Assembly (NCBI GenBank): GCA_016929245.1
Contig: JAFGJE010000133.1
Location: forward strand, 1-38,622
Source of the DNA: Phycisphaerae bacterium
GTDB taxonomy: Bacteria; Planctomycetota; Phycisphaerae; SM23-33
DNA length: 38,622 nt
Reading direction: 5' to 3'
Shown here piece after piece: positions 7,943-16,858 of this stretch (positions within the stretch are counted from its first letter, which is position 1; each line of letters starts with the position of its first letter). The position numbers and the translations under genes were made by a program. Under the pieces are notes generated by a model. It saw only the letters and a program-made list of their open reading frames with translations. It did no database searches and had not been told where the DNA came from.

Positions 7943-9325
7943 TTATAGGGCGATGGGTTTGACGCCCGTCTGCTCGCAAAAGGCGATCAGTTCCTCGTAT
8001 AAGTGCTCGCCGTATCCCAGGCAGGCGTATTCATTATTCCATGTTTCCAGCAGGATGTCCATATCGCAATGGGCGGTGACGAATCCGTGTGGCCAGAAGG
8101 GAATACCGCATTCGTTCCGTCGATCCGCGAGCGTCTCGGCCGGCGGCTCGAAAATACCGCAGCGGGTGATGACCATCTCGAATTGCCCGTCGTTGCGACC
8201 CAGCCTCGCCAGAACGCCCTCGCCCACCTTGCAGACGAGTTTGACGGAAATACCCCCGGCTTGGCCTTCCGTGGGAATTCCATGTTCGGCGAATCCCGCC
8301 GGGCCGAGTTTTCCCGCCAGCGAAGGCGGACACGCGCCGTCGCCGATGATTTTGATTTCCTTCTTCGCCTTGTCGATGTGCTGAAGATCGCCGTAATACA
8401 CCGGTTCCGAGGAAAGGTCCGTTAACAGTTTGACGGTCAGGGCGGTGTTGAAATCCCCCAGCGTGCTCGTGCCCACACCGTCTTCGAGCATCATGCTCTG
8501 GGCGAAGCAGGTGGCGCTGTAATCGTCGCCCAGGCCGGGGAAGGATTGAATCGTGTAAAATTCCCAGTCGTTCCGCCGCACGAGTTTTTTGATCGCCAGA
8601 TACAGGCGGATCGACTTCTCGGACGCGGCGTCTTCGGGAATGGTTTCCGCGAATACTTTCTGAATCGATTTTCGGGCAGCCGAAATTTCCTTCGCGGTCA
8701 CCGCTTCGGCGGCCTGGAGCAGCTCCGTCGTGTCGCGCGAATCGATGTCGATTCCGAACTGTTTCATCCATTGCGACGGATCGGCCGCCCCGCAGGTTTG
8801 CCCCATACCGCGCCCGCCGAACGTTCCGATGGTGGACATGTTCAGCCGCCGCTTCATCGCAGCCGCACGACAATACGAGGTGATTTTTTCAATCTCTTTG
8901 GGATCGCCGTAATCGCCGTAGACGAACCGATGCGGCAGGCCGATTTCCTTCAGCGCCCCGTGCATCACCAGCCCCCCCACCGGGCGCCATCCCTGACTGC
9001 CGGGATTCGTCCACAACACGATCCCCTTGCCGCCGCCGGCGAAATCGCGGATCGCGCCGATCATGTGCGCCGCCCACACCCACGTGCCGGAGAACAACAC
9101 GACCGCGTCGATGTCGTCCATCTTCCTGAACTTCGCGAAGCATTCCTTCGCCTCCGCCTTGGACGCCACGACGATCTCGTGCGTGACCAGTTCCAGGCCG
9201 GCGTTTTCGAGGGCCTGCTTCGCGTCGGCGACGAGTTTGTCGTCGATAAACGGTGTGCCCATCGGGTCGGCCAGGCCGTCTTTGTGCACGCCGTATACGA
9301 TGAATCCGATTTTCGGTGTCATCAT
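7943..9325 (-). CDS. L-fucose isomerase-like protein (isomerase-like 2)
   Basis: The product is 460 residues and belongs to the same broad fucose isomerase-like fold as the gene at 5621-7021. The N-terminal half has VVLFSGTWVWAAH and IVLWTNPGSQGW; a central GTFGGRGMGQTCGAADPSQWM segment is typical of these proteins. In the C-terminal half, acidic residues in MLEDGVGTSTLGDFNTAL (about E281, D291) and histidines in FWPHGFVTAHCDMD (about 413 and 419) are plausible metal ligands. It lies between the amidohydrolase (18-base gap) and the aldolase (13-base gap), so it is part of the operon. Two diverged isomerase-like genes in one operon suggest two substrates, two steps or a hetero-oligomer; the sequence does not decide. 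A few members of the family may not be isomerases. Confidence 0.75.
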   Translation of the reverse strand: MMTPKIGFIVYGVHKDGLADPMGTPFIDDKLVADAKQALENAGLELVTHEIVVASKAEAKECFAKFRKMDDIDAVVLFSGTWVWAAHMIGAIRDFAGGGKGIVLWTNPGSQGWRPVGGLVMHGALKEIGLPHRFVYGDYGDPKEIEKITSYCRAAAMKRRLNMSTIGTFGGRGMGQTCGAADPSQWMKQFGIDIDSRDTTELLQAAEAVTAKEISAARKSIQKVFAETIPEDAASEKSIRLYLAIKKLVRRNDWEFYTIQSFPGLGDDYSATCFAQSMMLEDGVGTSTLGDFNTALTVKLLTDLSSEPVYYGDLQHIDKAKKEIKIIGDGACPPSLAGKLGPAGFAEHGIPTEGQAGGISVKLVCKVGEGVLARLGRNDGQFEMVITRCGIFEPPAETLADRRNECGIPFWPHGFVTAHCDMDILLETWNNEYACLGYGEHLYEELIAFCEQTGVKPIAL

Positions 9326-9343
9326 GTTCGTTCTCTCTCTTTA

Positions 9344-10414
9344 CTAGATTGGGGATAATTCATCTTTCAAACCGGGAATAATCTTTAATGCATTGTGATT
9401 ATAGATATTTTGCAGGACATCCTCGGGTAGTCCCAGGCCTGTGATTTTCCATCGATACCGAACAAACGTGCCGTCATAGTCCGGTGGGATGATGTCCTCG
9501 TCCTCCGTTTCGAGGAAGCGGTAATAGGCGCGATACATATCCACCGACGCCGGCATGTCCGTACCGAACAGAATTCGATCCTGATACCGCAGGAAAAATT
9601 CTCTCGTCGGTTCCGGCTTCCTGCCGAGTTCGTCCATTCGTGCGGAAAAGTCAATGTACACGTTCGGGTGTTCGTCGAGGAGTCGTGAAACGTACTCCAG
9701 CTTCTCGGCGTAATTCGCCACGTGCGGCAGGAGGAACGTCGTATCGGGATGACGCGCGACGACGTTGTCCCGCCGTCGGATCAGTTCGTCCTTGCGCGGA
9801 AATTTCGGATCGGCGAAACTCCAGGAGGGATATTTTTTCAATGACTCGTAATGCTCGTTGTCGGGCGTGATCGGCTCGAAGAACCCGGCTGGGTCCGACT
9901 GGTGCATCAGCACCGGAACGCCAAGCCGTCCCGCTTCGTCGAAGATCGGCGCCAATCGCTCGTCGTCGATCGGAATGAGTTTGCCGGCCGCGTCCTTATA
10001 ATGCAGCCCGAGTTCCTTGAGGATCTTCAGGCCGCGTGCCCCTTTAGCGACGTGATCGCGCAGCGTCGCGACGGCTTCCTCCACGAATTGATTTGCCTCT
10101 TCAAAGAGGGGTTGGTTCGTAGGCTTGGCGAAGGAAGCGGTGGTGAAACAATAAAAACGTCCCGGATATTTCGCGGCGCAACGCTCAAAGAATTCCCCGA
10201 TGTCTCCCTCGCCGATCGCATATCCTCCCTCTCGCCAGGAAATCTTCACATTGGCGGTCAGATCGCAATACGAAAGCACTCCCACCTGATCCATCACCCG
10301 CACAGCCGTCTCGACGTTCCAGTCACCCCAGAGATGGTTATGCGCGTCGATCACGGGAATCGTCGTGCGGCGCGGCGAGGATCGCCGTTCCAAACTATCA
10401 TGATCGTTTCTCAT
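9344..10414 (-). CDS. Amidohydrolase (TIM-barrel, Amidohydro_2 type), first gene of sugar operon
   Basis: The product is about 356 residues. The first metal motif is DAHNHLWG; further family positions are MHQSDP, LLPHVANYA and LFGTDMP, giving the His, His and Asp expected of a mononuclear or binuclear amidohydrolase. Proteins of this type include sugar-lactone hydrolases, decarboxylases and dehydratases of small carboxylates. The ATG at 10414 is preferred over the in-frame ATG at 10468, because a probable promoter (CATAAT at 10467-10472, minus strand) would place the transcript start downstream of 10468. It leads the operon of isomerase-like, aldolase, isomerase-like and kinase genes and lies head-to-head with an AraC regulator. 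A lactonase role in the same sugar pathway is plausible but not shown. Confidence 0.75.
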   Translation of the reverse strand: MRNDHDSLERRSSPRRTTIPVIDAHNHLWGDWNVETAVRVMDQVGVLSYCDLTANVKISWREGGYAIGEGDIGEFFERCAAKYPGRFYCFTTASFAKPTNQPLFEEANQFVEEAVATLRDHVAKGARGLKILKELGLHYKDAAGKLIPIDDERLAPIFDEAGRLGVPVLMHQSDPAGFFEPITPDNEHYESLKKYPSWSFADPKFPRKDELIRRRDNVVARHPDTTFLLPHVANYAEKLEYVSRLLDEHPNVYIDFSARMDELGRKPEPTREFFLRYQDRILFGTDMPASVDMYRAYYRFLETEDEDIIPPDYDGTFVRYRWKITGLGLPEDVLQNIYNHNALKIIPGLKDELSPI

Positions 10415-10466
10415 TCGGATGAGGATGTGCGGAATTGCACTTCTGCACTTGCGTGAATGTGATTCC

Positions 10467-10494
10467 ATTATGCTCTATTGTCGGGTATAATCAA
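10467..10494 (-). promoter_or_regulatory. Probable sigma-70-type promoter of the five-gene sugar operon
   Basis: Read on the minus strand, TTGATT (10489-10494) is followed by a 16-base spacer and CATAAT (10467-10472), five of six bases of the -10 consensus. Transcription would begin near 10460 and give a leader of about 45 bases before the ATG at 10414. Its -35 overlaps the -10 of the divergent AraC promoter. Confidence 0.5.
10486..10491 (+). promoter_or_regulatory. Perfect TATAAT -10 element for the divergent AraC gene
   Basis: TATAAT on the plus strand, 35-50 bases before the two likely ATGs (10526, 10541). No good -35 is seen at the expected distance, so the promoter may need an activator or be weak. 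Confidence 0.5.
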
Positions 10495-10504
10495 GATTCA
10501 TTCG

Positions 10505-10523
10505 TTGTATTGTCGCAATACAA
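10505..10523. promoter_or_regulatory. Palindromic operator candidate at AraC start region
   Basis: TTGTATTGTCGCAATACAA is a perfect inverted repeat with 8-base arms and a 3-base centre. It lies just downstream of the TATAAT element and immediately before the first in-frame ATG of the AraC gene. A protein bound here would block transcription of the regulator and could reach the divergent operon promoter. Confidence 0.55.
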
Positions 10524-10540
10524 ACATGTATTCCTGCACC

Positions 10541-11422
10541 ATGAAAAAACCATTTTCCACCCCCTGGACCGACACCATTCACCGTCCCGCCTTCGGCGTG
10601 TCGGAAGATCATCCGATTTCCATGTTTGATATGCGCTGGTCCGAAACGAATGAAATCAGCTACGACATGCACTACGGCCTGGAGACGGGTATCGTGCTGG
10701 AAGGGACGATGCGGCGGTACTTCGGGGAGCACAAATTCATCCTTCATCCCGGCGACGCCTGGGTGTGCGGCATGTGGGAGCCGCATGGATACGATATCGC
10801 CGCGGCGCCTTGCCGGGCGGTCGTCATCATTATCTTTCCGCCGATTCTCGCCCAGCCGCACTTTCCCGGCGCTGCCCCGGTTCGCTGGCTGGCGCCGTTC
10901 GAGGCGCCGCCCGAAGTCAGGCCCACCGTACCTGTCGGCAAGCGGAAGCGATTTTTGCAACTCGGCGAAACCATCGCGGCTTTGGATTTCGACAAGGGAA
11001 AATACACCTCTTCCCTGCTGCGGCTGAAGGTTCTGGAGCACCTGCTGCTGCTCATGGACGGCTGGGACGCCCCGGCCGTCTCGGCTGTCCCGACACAAAC
11101 GGATGTCTCCCACGCCCACCGGGCGCTGCGAATCATCACTTCCTCCCGAAAGCGCATCTCCCTCGCCCAGGCGGCCCGCGCCTGCGGGGTGCATCGCAAC
11201 ACGCTGGGCAGGCAGTTCGAGGATGTCATGGGGATATCCTTTTCCGAGTTCGGCCTGCGATACCGCGTCGCCGCGGCGGCGGAGCAACTTCTCCATTCCG
11301 GTGACTCGGTGAAAAAGGTAGCCGCCGACTGGGGATTCGCCAATCCCAGCCATCTGCATCGCTGCTTCCGAAAACACTACGGCTGTTCTCCGTCGCAGTA
11401 TATTGTTCAATACGAGAGATGA
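10541..11422 (+). CDS. AraC-family transcriptional regulator (sugar operon)
   Basis: The product is about 293 residues. The N-terminal half is a cupin-like sensor domain (ETGIVLEGTMRRYFGEHKFILHPGDAWVC resembles the double-psi sugar-binding fold; quoted in part: FILHPGDAWVC). The C-terminal AraC/XylS DNA-binding domain has two helix-turn-helix units: SLAQAARACGVHRNTLGRQFE, cited as SLAQAARACGVHRNTLGR, and SVKKVAADWGFANPSHLHRC, ending in FRKHYGCSPSQY. ATG 10541 is taken as the start; ATG 10526 is equally possible, while the upstream TTG at 10478 overlaps the promoter and is unlikely. It is divergent from the five-gene sugar operon, and a palindrome sits before its start, which suggests autoregulation plus control of the operon in response to a sugar. 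Confidence 0.88.
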   Translation: MKKPFSTPWTDTIHRPAFGVSEDHPISMFDMRWSETNEISYDMHYGLETGIVLEGTMRRYFGEHKFILHPGDAWVCGMWEPHGYDIAAAPCRAVVIIIFPPILAQPHFPGAAPVRWLAPFEAPPEVRPTVPVGKRKRFLQLGETIAALDFDKGKYTSSLLRLKVLEHLLLLMDGWDAPAVSAVPTQTDVSHAHRALRIITSSRKRISLAQAARACGVHRNTLGRQFEDVMGISFSEFGLRYRVAAAAEQLLHSGDSVKKVAADWGFANPSHLHRCFRKHYGCSPSQYIVQYER

Positions 11423-11477
11423 AGAATACCGCGCGGGAGTTGTGCCGTTTCTCGTCGCGGTGACGGGAGAAACGTAA

Positions 11478-11509
11478 AGAATCCACGCCCGGAAAAGAAC
11501 GTGGATTCT
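11478..11509. terminator. Hairpin between convergent AraC and GH2 genes
   Basis: AGAATCCACG (11478-11487) pairs perfectly with CGTGGATTCT (11500-11509) around a 12-base loop. It lies 56 bases after the AraC stop and 19 bases before the end of the convergent GH2 gene, so it could serve the AraC transcript. Its minus-strand flank is T-rich. Confidence 0.5.
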
Positions 11510-11528
11510 GTATCCATTCGTCATCTCA

Positions 11529-14500
11529 TCATTTCGGCAATTGAATCACGGCGGTTTTGACCTGCATCCATTCGCCGACGGGAGCGGGTGTGACGGACGC
11601 GTCGTACCACTGGCCTTTGTGCTGCACCCAGGCGGTGTATTTGCCGGGACCTGCTTTGCAGTAGAACCATGCCTTTCCCGCGTCGTCCGTCATGCTGCCC
11701 AAGGCCGTCATCGGTTGATCGGTCGGCGTCAGCCAGACGGGTACATCCTTCACAACTTCACCGTCGGCGTCGAGAACCTGGACGACGATTTCCGGGCAGA
11801 AGCGCGGTTCGAGTTTCGGTACTTCGCGCATGACATCCTTGCAGGGATCGTAGGTGCGAAGATATACGCAGCGAGGGGCGGCTGGATCCCAGAAGTTGTA
11901 GTTGCCTCGACCGTAGGGAAGAGAAGCTCTTTTTACATCCGGTCCGCTCATCGCCGGCCAGGGAATCGGCGGTGTCGAGTGCCAGTATTCCATCCCGTCC
12001 CAGACGGGAATGAAGGGATGGTACTTTCCCATCGCCCCGAAAGGCCAAAGGCCTGAAAGCTCCTGCGCGCGGAAGGTCAGGAGTCGTCCTTCCATGTATT
12101 TGGCAGCCGCGTTGACGGCCTTGTAGAAATAGGGTCGAGGATCCTGACCGCGTTCGCGAATAGCTCGCACCTCACCCTGATACGTCCATCCGAACGGTCC
12201 GCCCATGCTGATTTCACCCATGGAGCAGGGTTTGCCGAATTTGGTTTTCCAATCGCTCCAGATGCGTGGATTGACATAATGGCCGTCCACGATATCCAGT
12301 CGGGGATCCTTATACAAATCGGTAAACAGGAAAATATGACAGCCGTTGTTCATCACGGGTCGGGTCGGGTCCATCTTCTTGAAATCGGCGTTTAAGCGCA
12401 TAATCTTTTCCGCGCGATGTCGCCGTTCGGGGGTCAGTTCCTCGTGTTCCCGCATCAAACAATTTTCATTCTCCGTACCCCAGATCACGAGAGACGGATG
12501 ATTGCGCTGCGGTTTGCTTTGCTCAACCATCCAATCCGCCGCCGGCTGGGTTTTCTCCGGATGCTTCGGGTCAAACTCGCCGAATAATCCTCCGGAACTC
12601 CCGTAATTGGTTTCCTGGATCACCAACATGCCCATTTCGTCCGCGGTATCCAATACTTCGGGAAACAGGATGCCGCCCTTGTGAAAGCGGATCGTGTTCA
12701 TGTTCGCCTGCTGGTTGGCGTCCGCGTAATGCCATCGAACATGATGCCTGTGGAACGGAAGATGGTTGGCCCCGATACTGTTTCCCTGCACGTAATAGGG
12801 TTTTTGGCCGTTGAATACGAAATCCGTACCTTCGATCCAGAACTCGCGGAACCCGAAACGAATGAACCTGCGATCCAGAATCTTCTGGGTTTTGGAATCT
12901 TTCAACTCCAGTTCCAGGTAATACAGATGCGGATTCGACGGTCCCCAGAGGATCGGGTTATTCCACGGTTTTGTAAGAGTGATCGTTTTATTATTTTGGT
13001 CTACTTTTTGCGAATCAAATTGCAGCACCGTCTTTCCGCCGTCTTTTACCAGCGCGGTAAGGGTTGCACCGTTGGTGGGAAGGTCCGCCAGGGACACGTC
13101 CACATCAAGCTGTTTCTTGCGAACGGAGGTTTTCACGAACACGTCGGACATGCGCGCCTTTCCTGTAATGCGCAGGGATACGTCTTGAGTAGGCCCGCAA
13201 TCGCGAGAGCAGGGAGACCGCCAATGATGGCCTGGTTGGCCTATGGAATAATGTTGCACGAATCCGGGCTCGTACGTCCCTATTTCAAGACGATCCTTGA
13301 TTTCTTCCAGGGGAACGTTGCCCGGCGTGGAGAAATAGAGCGTGCCTTGGTTCCAGGTTTGTTTACGGCAGTATCGCGCGTCGCCTTTGTTCACGACGTC
13401 ATCCAGGGAGGATTTTTTCGCGATCTCTTTACCGTCCAGGTACAGACGAATTTCGTCCGGCTTTTGATCCCACGCGCCCACGCCGCAATCGACGATATAG
13501 GCATGGCCTTTGTATTTCGCGATCCCGCTGGAATCCGCCAGGGATTGTTTCACTTCGTGAAGAAGGATTCCTTTGTATACGTTCTGGCTGAACAGGTGGA
13601 TCGTGTTGTCCTTGCCGAATTGGATACAGTCGGTCAGGTCCATGTCGAACTGCTGAATGCCGGCGTGTTCGGCGATTTTCTTTCCGTTGCAATACACCGT
13701 CGCGAAATCGGCGACCGATCCGAAGTGCAGCACGATTCGCTTCCCGGCCCATTCTTTCGGGCAATACAGCTTTTTCTGGAACCAGGCGCTGATGCAGTGC
13801 TTATCAATCTCAAAAATCTGGTCTCTTACGTTCGCCGGAACGGTAATATCCTTCCAGCCGGACGTGGGAATCTCGCCGGCTTCGACATCCAAACCCACAG
13901 GCCCCGGCTGCCACTGCCAGGTACCGTTGAGGCACAAATCGCCGCCGAGAAGATTCGGCGCGGTTTTGGCGGGTTGGAATTTCTCTTTGACGACTTCCGC
14001 CGGTTTGGGTTTGGCCATCGGCTGGGGTTTGAATTCCACGTATCCCGAAAGATGATGCACGGGCAGGAATCCCGTCACCTGAAACACGCCCGTTACGGCG
14101 TAGGTCTTGTTCGCGAGGTCCTGGCCGTTGGGAATGAATCGTTCGTTGGGATTGGATTCGTAGACGAACGTCCCGACGCCGTTGTCTCCGGTGAAATTCA
14201 CGTGGAGGAAGAAGCTTTCCTTATTCTCCGTGAGATACTTCAGTATCTTTTTATCGGTGATGAGAAATTGCGCCCTCATTTCACCGGCGGGGAGATCCTT
14301 CGTCATGGTCTCGCCGGCGAGGGTTACTGTCACCTTCGTGGGCGTTTCGGCGCGGTAACGCACCACGTCGAGACGCGCCTGCTTCACGTCGGAATTGTCC
14401 GCGATGGGAAGCCGTCGCTTCACGAGCACGTCGGCGGGCCCTTTCTGCCAGTACAGCGAGGTTTTCGGGCGCTGGCGGTATTCGCAGATCGTGTACGCCT

Positions 14501-15890
14501 GCTTGTGGAAGCGACGCGCCTTCGGGCCGATGGGAATCTTTTTATCCGACGCCGTAGCGGCGATCAGGATCGGGGCCGTGTTTGTATCGCGACTCTTAAA
14601 AACGATTTTTTCAATTTTATTGTCCGGATGCGGATTGGCCCACTCGTACAGGTAGAATCCCACGTGCGGGAACTCCGGATTCTGCCCGTCCCAGGCGACG
14701 ACGGCGTTTTCCTGATCCTTCGGATCCCACCACTCGCCGATCTCCTTGCCGACGCGCAGCGGAATGACGGCCGTCGAACCGTCGGAATACGTCACGACGT
14801 AATCCGCGCAATGATTTCCATACGGCGACGCCCAGGCGGCCGCGTGGAGAAAATACAGATACGGCGCCTTCGCGTCGACGGCGAGCGGCTTGCTCTCGAG
14901 CGGCATGTTGGGCGTGTTGACGCTCTTCAGGGTCACGCAGCCGGGGCGGTAGGCGTTGCCGATCTCCTCCAGCTTGTCCACGATGTGAAACGGAACGTTG
15001 CGGAAATACTGGTAGCCGCGCGGAATGTACCGCAGGTCGTTTCCGCCCTGGTCGGTCCAGCCGCCTTCATTGTCCGAGGGGGCTTTGTCCTGAAAGTGGC
15101 GGTTCGCCACGGCGTCGAGATACAGGTAGCGCACATCCTCGCTTTTGCCCGGCCCGTTGCCTTCGGTTTCATTGGCGGTCAGTTCGTCGTGTTTCGTGGT
15201 GCGAATTTGAATTCGTGAGATGCGCACCTTCGCCGGTTCGGCGGTGTTTCCGTGTTGATGCGTGCCGATCATGATGGTGAACGGATGAATCAGCCATCGC
15301 CTTCCGATCAGGTCCAGCAGCGTGATTTCCCTGCTTTGCTTGTCTTTCGTGACGCTCAGCACGCCCGATCCGTTGGTTAAGGTCAGCGAGACGTCGAACG
15401 GGCCGTCCAGCCGGAAGGGGAGGGATTCTTTGACAAGGGTCTTATGTTCGCCGTTCAGGAATTGTCGTATTTGCACCTTGCCGTTGTCGCCGTTGCCGAT
15501 ATTGACCCAGACGGCCGGCTGATAATGCGGATTGCCCTTGTCCGGCAGGAGGATCATGGAGAAATCCCGGTACTGATTCTGGGATTCCACGTTGATATCG
15601 ATATTCACCGTCGCCTCGGCGAGGGAGAAACCGTTCTTGTACGTCACATAATGCCCATTCCATTCATTCCCCTCACCGGAGAGGCTTTCGATCTGCAAAG
15701 CCTTGTCGACGACGGCGGCCTTGCCCTTACCGGAGTCCAGCGCCCACCCGGCCGGGTCGGCGGTTTTGTCGAATTGCGAATCGACGAGAACCGTCCAGGC
15801 GTCTTCTTCGGCGACGGCGTTTCCGATAAAAAGTATAAGAACTCCAGAAATCAGGAATAGAACGGTTTTGCCTATGTTGTTCGTCATCAT
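11529..15890 (-). CDS. Large secreted multidomain GH2 glycosidase
   Basis: The product has 1453 residues. A signal peptide is clear (VLFLISGVLILFIGNAVA, cut before EED). After it come a LamG-like jelly-roll region (about 30-235), a second beta-rich region (about 250-465) and another accessory segment to about 640. The GH2 part follows: the sugar-binding domain with LCLNGTWQW (from about 645), an immunoglobulin-like domain, and the TIM barrel from about 1035. The acid/base lies in WGTENEN (E1142) and the probable nucleophile in SMGEISMGG (E1226). A C-terminal Ig-like domain (about 1365-1453) ends the protein. Members of GH2 are exo-acting galactosidases, mannosidases or glucuronidases; specificity cannot be read here. 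It has its own upstream region and no close cotranscribed partner. It is longer than typical GH2 enzymes because of the added N-terminal domains. Confidence 0.85.
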   Translation of the reverse strand: MMTNNIGKTVLFLISGVLILFIGNAVAEEDAWTVLVDSQFDKTADPAGWALDSGKGKAAVVDKALQIESLSGEGNEWNGHYVTYKNGFSLAEATVNIDINVESQNQYRDFSMILLPDKGNPHYQPAVWVNIGNGDNGKVQIRQFLNGEHKTLVKESLPFRLDGPFDVSLTLTNGSGVLSVTKDKQSREITLLDLIGRRWLIHPFTIMIGTHQHGNTAEPAKVRISRIQIRTTKHDELTANETEGNGPGKSEDVRYLYLDAVANRHFQDKAPSDNEGGWTDQGGNDLRYIPRGYQYFRNVPFHIVDKLEEIGNAYRPGCVTLKSVNTPNMPLESKPLAVDAKAPYLYFLHAAAWASPYGNHCADYVVTYSDGSTAVIPLRVGKEIGEWWDPKDQENAVVAWDGQNPEFPHVGFYLYEWANPHPDNKIEKIVFKSRDTNTAPILIAATASDKKIPIGPKARRFHKQAYTICEYRQRPKTSLYWQKGPADVLVKRRLPIADNSDVKQARLDVVRYRAETPTKVTVTLAGETMTKDLPAGEMRAQFLITDKKILKYLTENKESFFLHVNFTGDNGVGTFVYESNPNERFIPNGQDLANKTYAVTGVFQVTGFLPVHHLSGYVEFKPQPMAKPKPAEVVKEKFQPAKTAPNLLGGDLCLNGTWQWQPGPVGLDVEAGEIPTSGWKDITVPANVRDQIFEIDKHCISAWFQKKLYCPKEWAGKRIVLHFGSVADFATVYCNGKKIAEHAGIQQFDMDLTDCIQFGKDNTIHLFSQNVYKGILLHEVKQSLADSSGIAKYKGHAYIVDCGVGAWDQKPDEIRLYLDGKEIAKKSSLDDVVNKGDARYCRKQTWNQGTLYFSTPGNVPLEEIKDRLEIGTYEPGFVQHYSIGQPGHHWRSPCSRDCGPTQDVSLRITGKARMSDVFVKTSVRKKQLDVDVSLADLPTNGATLTALVKDGGKTVLQFDSQKVDQNNKTITLTKPWNNPILWGPSNPHLYYLELELKDSKTQKILDRRFIRFGFREFWIEGTDFVFNGQKPYYVQGNSIGANHLPFHRHHVRWHYADANQQANMNTIRFHKGGILFPEVLDTADEMGMLVIQETNYGSSGGLFGEFDPKHPEKTQPAADWMVEQSKPQRNHPSLVIWGTENENCLMREHEELTPERRHRAEKIMRLNADFKKMDPTRPVMNNGCHIFLFTDLYKDPRLDIVDGHYVNPRIWSDWKTKFGKPCSMGEISMGGPFGWTYQGEVRAIRERGQDPRPYFYKAVNAAAKYMEGRLLTFRAQELSGLWPFGAMGKYHPFIPVWDGMEYWHSTPPIPWPAMSGPDVKRASLPYGRGNYNFWDPAAPRCVYLRTYDPCKDVMREVPKLEPRFCPEIVVQVLDADGEVVKDVPVWLTPTDQPMTALGSMTDDAGKAWFYCKAGPGKYTAWVQHKGQWYDASVTPAPVGEWMQVKTAVIQLPK

Positions 15891-16069
15891 GGGATACCTT
15901 TGCGGAAGGGGTTAAATGAATTCCATAATAAGGAAAACGTTTATAGAAATGATTTATTGCTTGGGATGAGTGAAAAAATATTCATATAAAGGAATCTATG
16001 ATTCATATTATATTTGTTTGAAAACCAAAACAAGTCGCAGGAAAGTCAATGGACTACGTACTACCCAGA

Positions 16070-16855
16070 TTACATATTTGAGAAAAATTCCATCTCTCCG
16101 GAAGAACCATATTTGTACCCGCACGGGATTCTCCACGAATCCAAATCTTTTTCGCCATCGTTAGGCTTTTCCTCCTCCGTATAGCTTCCGCCATGGCCGT
16201 CCATGAAGGAAAATAATCCCCTTCCGTTTTCATGCCTTCCATGGGGGGAATATCCCTTGACGTCATCTTCCCAGTTCCAAAGAGCTCCCCTGCCAAATGC
16301 GATGTAATCTGTACTGAGGCTGGGGGCGTCATAACTGTCTCCGGTTAATACCTTGTCGGTAGGATTGACAATATCTTCCATTCGAAATGTACAAAGATGA
16401 CCATATTGATTTCGGGCATACTGGCATCCAGTATCAAATTCTCCATCCAAGGGACAGAAAGCCACGGGCGAATGACGGTTCGCGTATTCTCCCTCCCCCC
16501 ACGGCAAATACTCATTATATGTCAGCCACCAATTCCACCGATACACCTCATAGGGATTGTTGGGAGGATCCCAGTACATGAAGACCGTTACTTGCCAATC
16601 CTCATGATCCTCCGCATAAAACATATGGCCGGCATAAATAGTGCGCTGGTTATTGAGACACACGACTTCCTTCGCCAGTCCCTTGGCCTTCTGCAACGAC
16701 GGCACGAGAATCGAAACCAGCAGCGAAATAATCGCGATCACCACGAGCAGCTCTATCAGGGTAAATCCACGAAACCTCCTGTTCCTGCAATGACTCCGGC
16801 GGCGGGATAAGGGAAGACTTCGTCGCATTCGGATTTTTACTTCTGACGAATTCAT
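16070..16855 (-). CDS. Prepilin-like protein (paralogue B)
   Basis: The product is 261 residues. A basic leader ends at G30 before F31 in [17 protein letters not shown], the prepilin-peptidase site and assembly helix. The C-terminal half carries GRHENGRGLFSFMDGHGG, again with ten residues between H and DG. It matches the protein at 608-1393 along its length ([41 protein letters not shown]). The neighbour at 16859-17899 ends 3 bases before this gene starts on the same strand, so the two form a unit. Function is presumably in a pseudopilus or envelope structure. Confidence 0.8.
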   Translation of the reverse strand: MNSSEVKIRMRRSLPLSRRRSHCRNRRFRGFTLIELLVVIAIISLLVSILVPSLQKAKGLAKEVVCLNNQRTIYAGHMFYAEDHEDWQVTVFMYWDPPNNPYEVYRWNWWLTYNEYLPWGEGEYANRHSPVAFCPLDGEFDTGCQYARNQYGHLCTFRMEDIVNPTDKVLTGDSYDAPSLSTDYIAFGRGALWNWEDDVKGYSPHGRHENGRGLFSFMDGHGGSYTEEEKPNDGEKDLDSWRIPCGYKYGSSGEMEFFSNM

Positions 16856-16858
16856 TAT

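Noticed and set aside
10415-10468. Upstream ATG of the amidohydrolase
   Set aside because: It would coincide with the predicted -10 of its own promoter.
12681-15218. An 845-codon open frame antisense to the GH2 gene
   Set aside because: It lies wholly over a gene with clear signal peptide and GH2 motifs, shows no domain pattern and is a by-product of codon bias.
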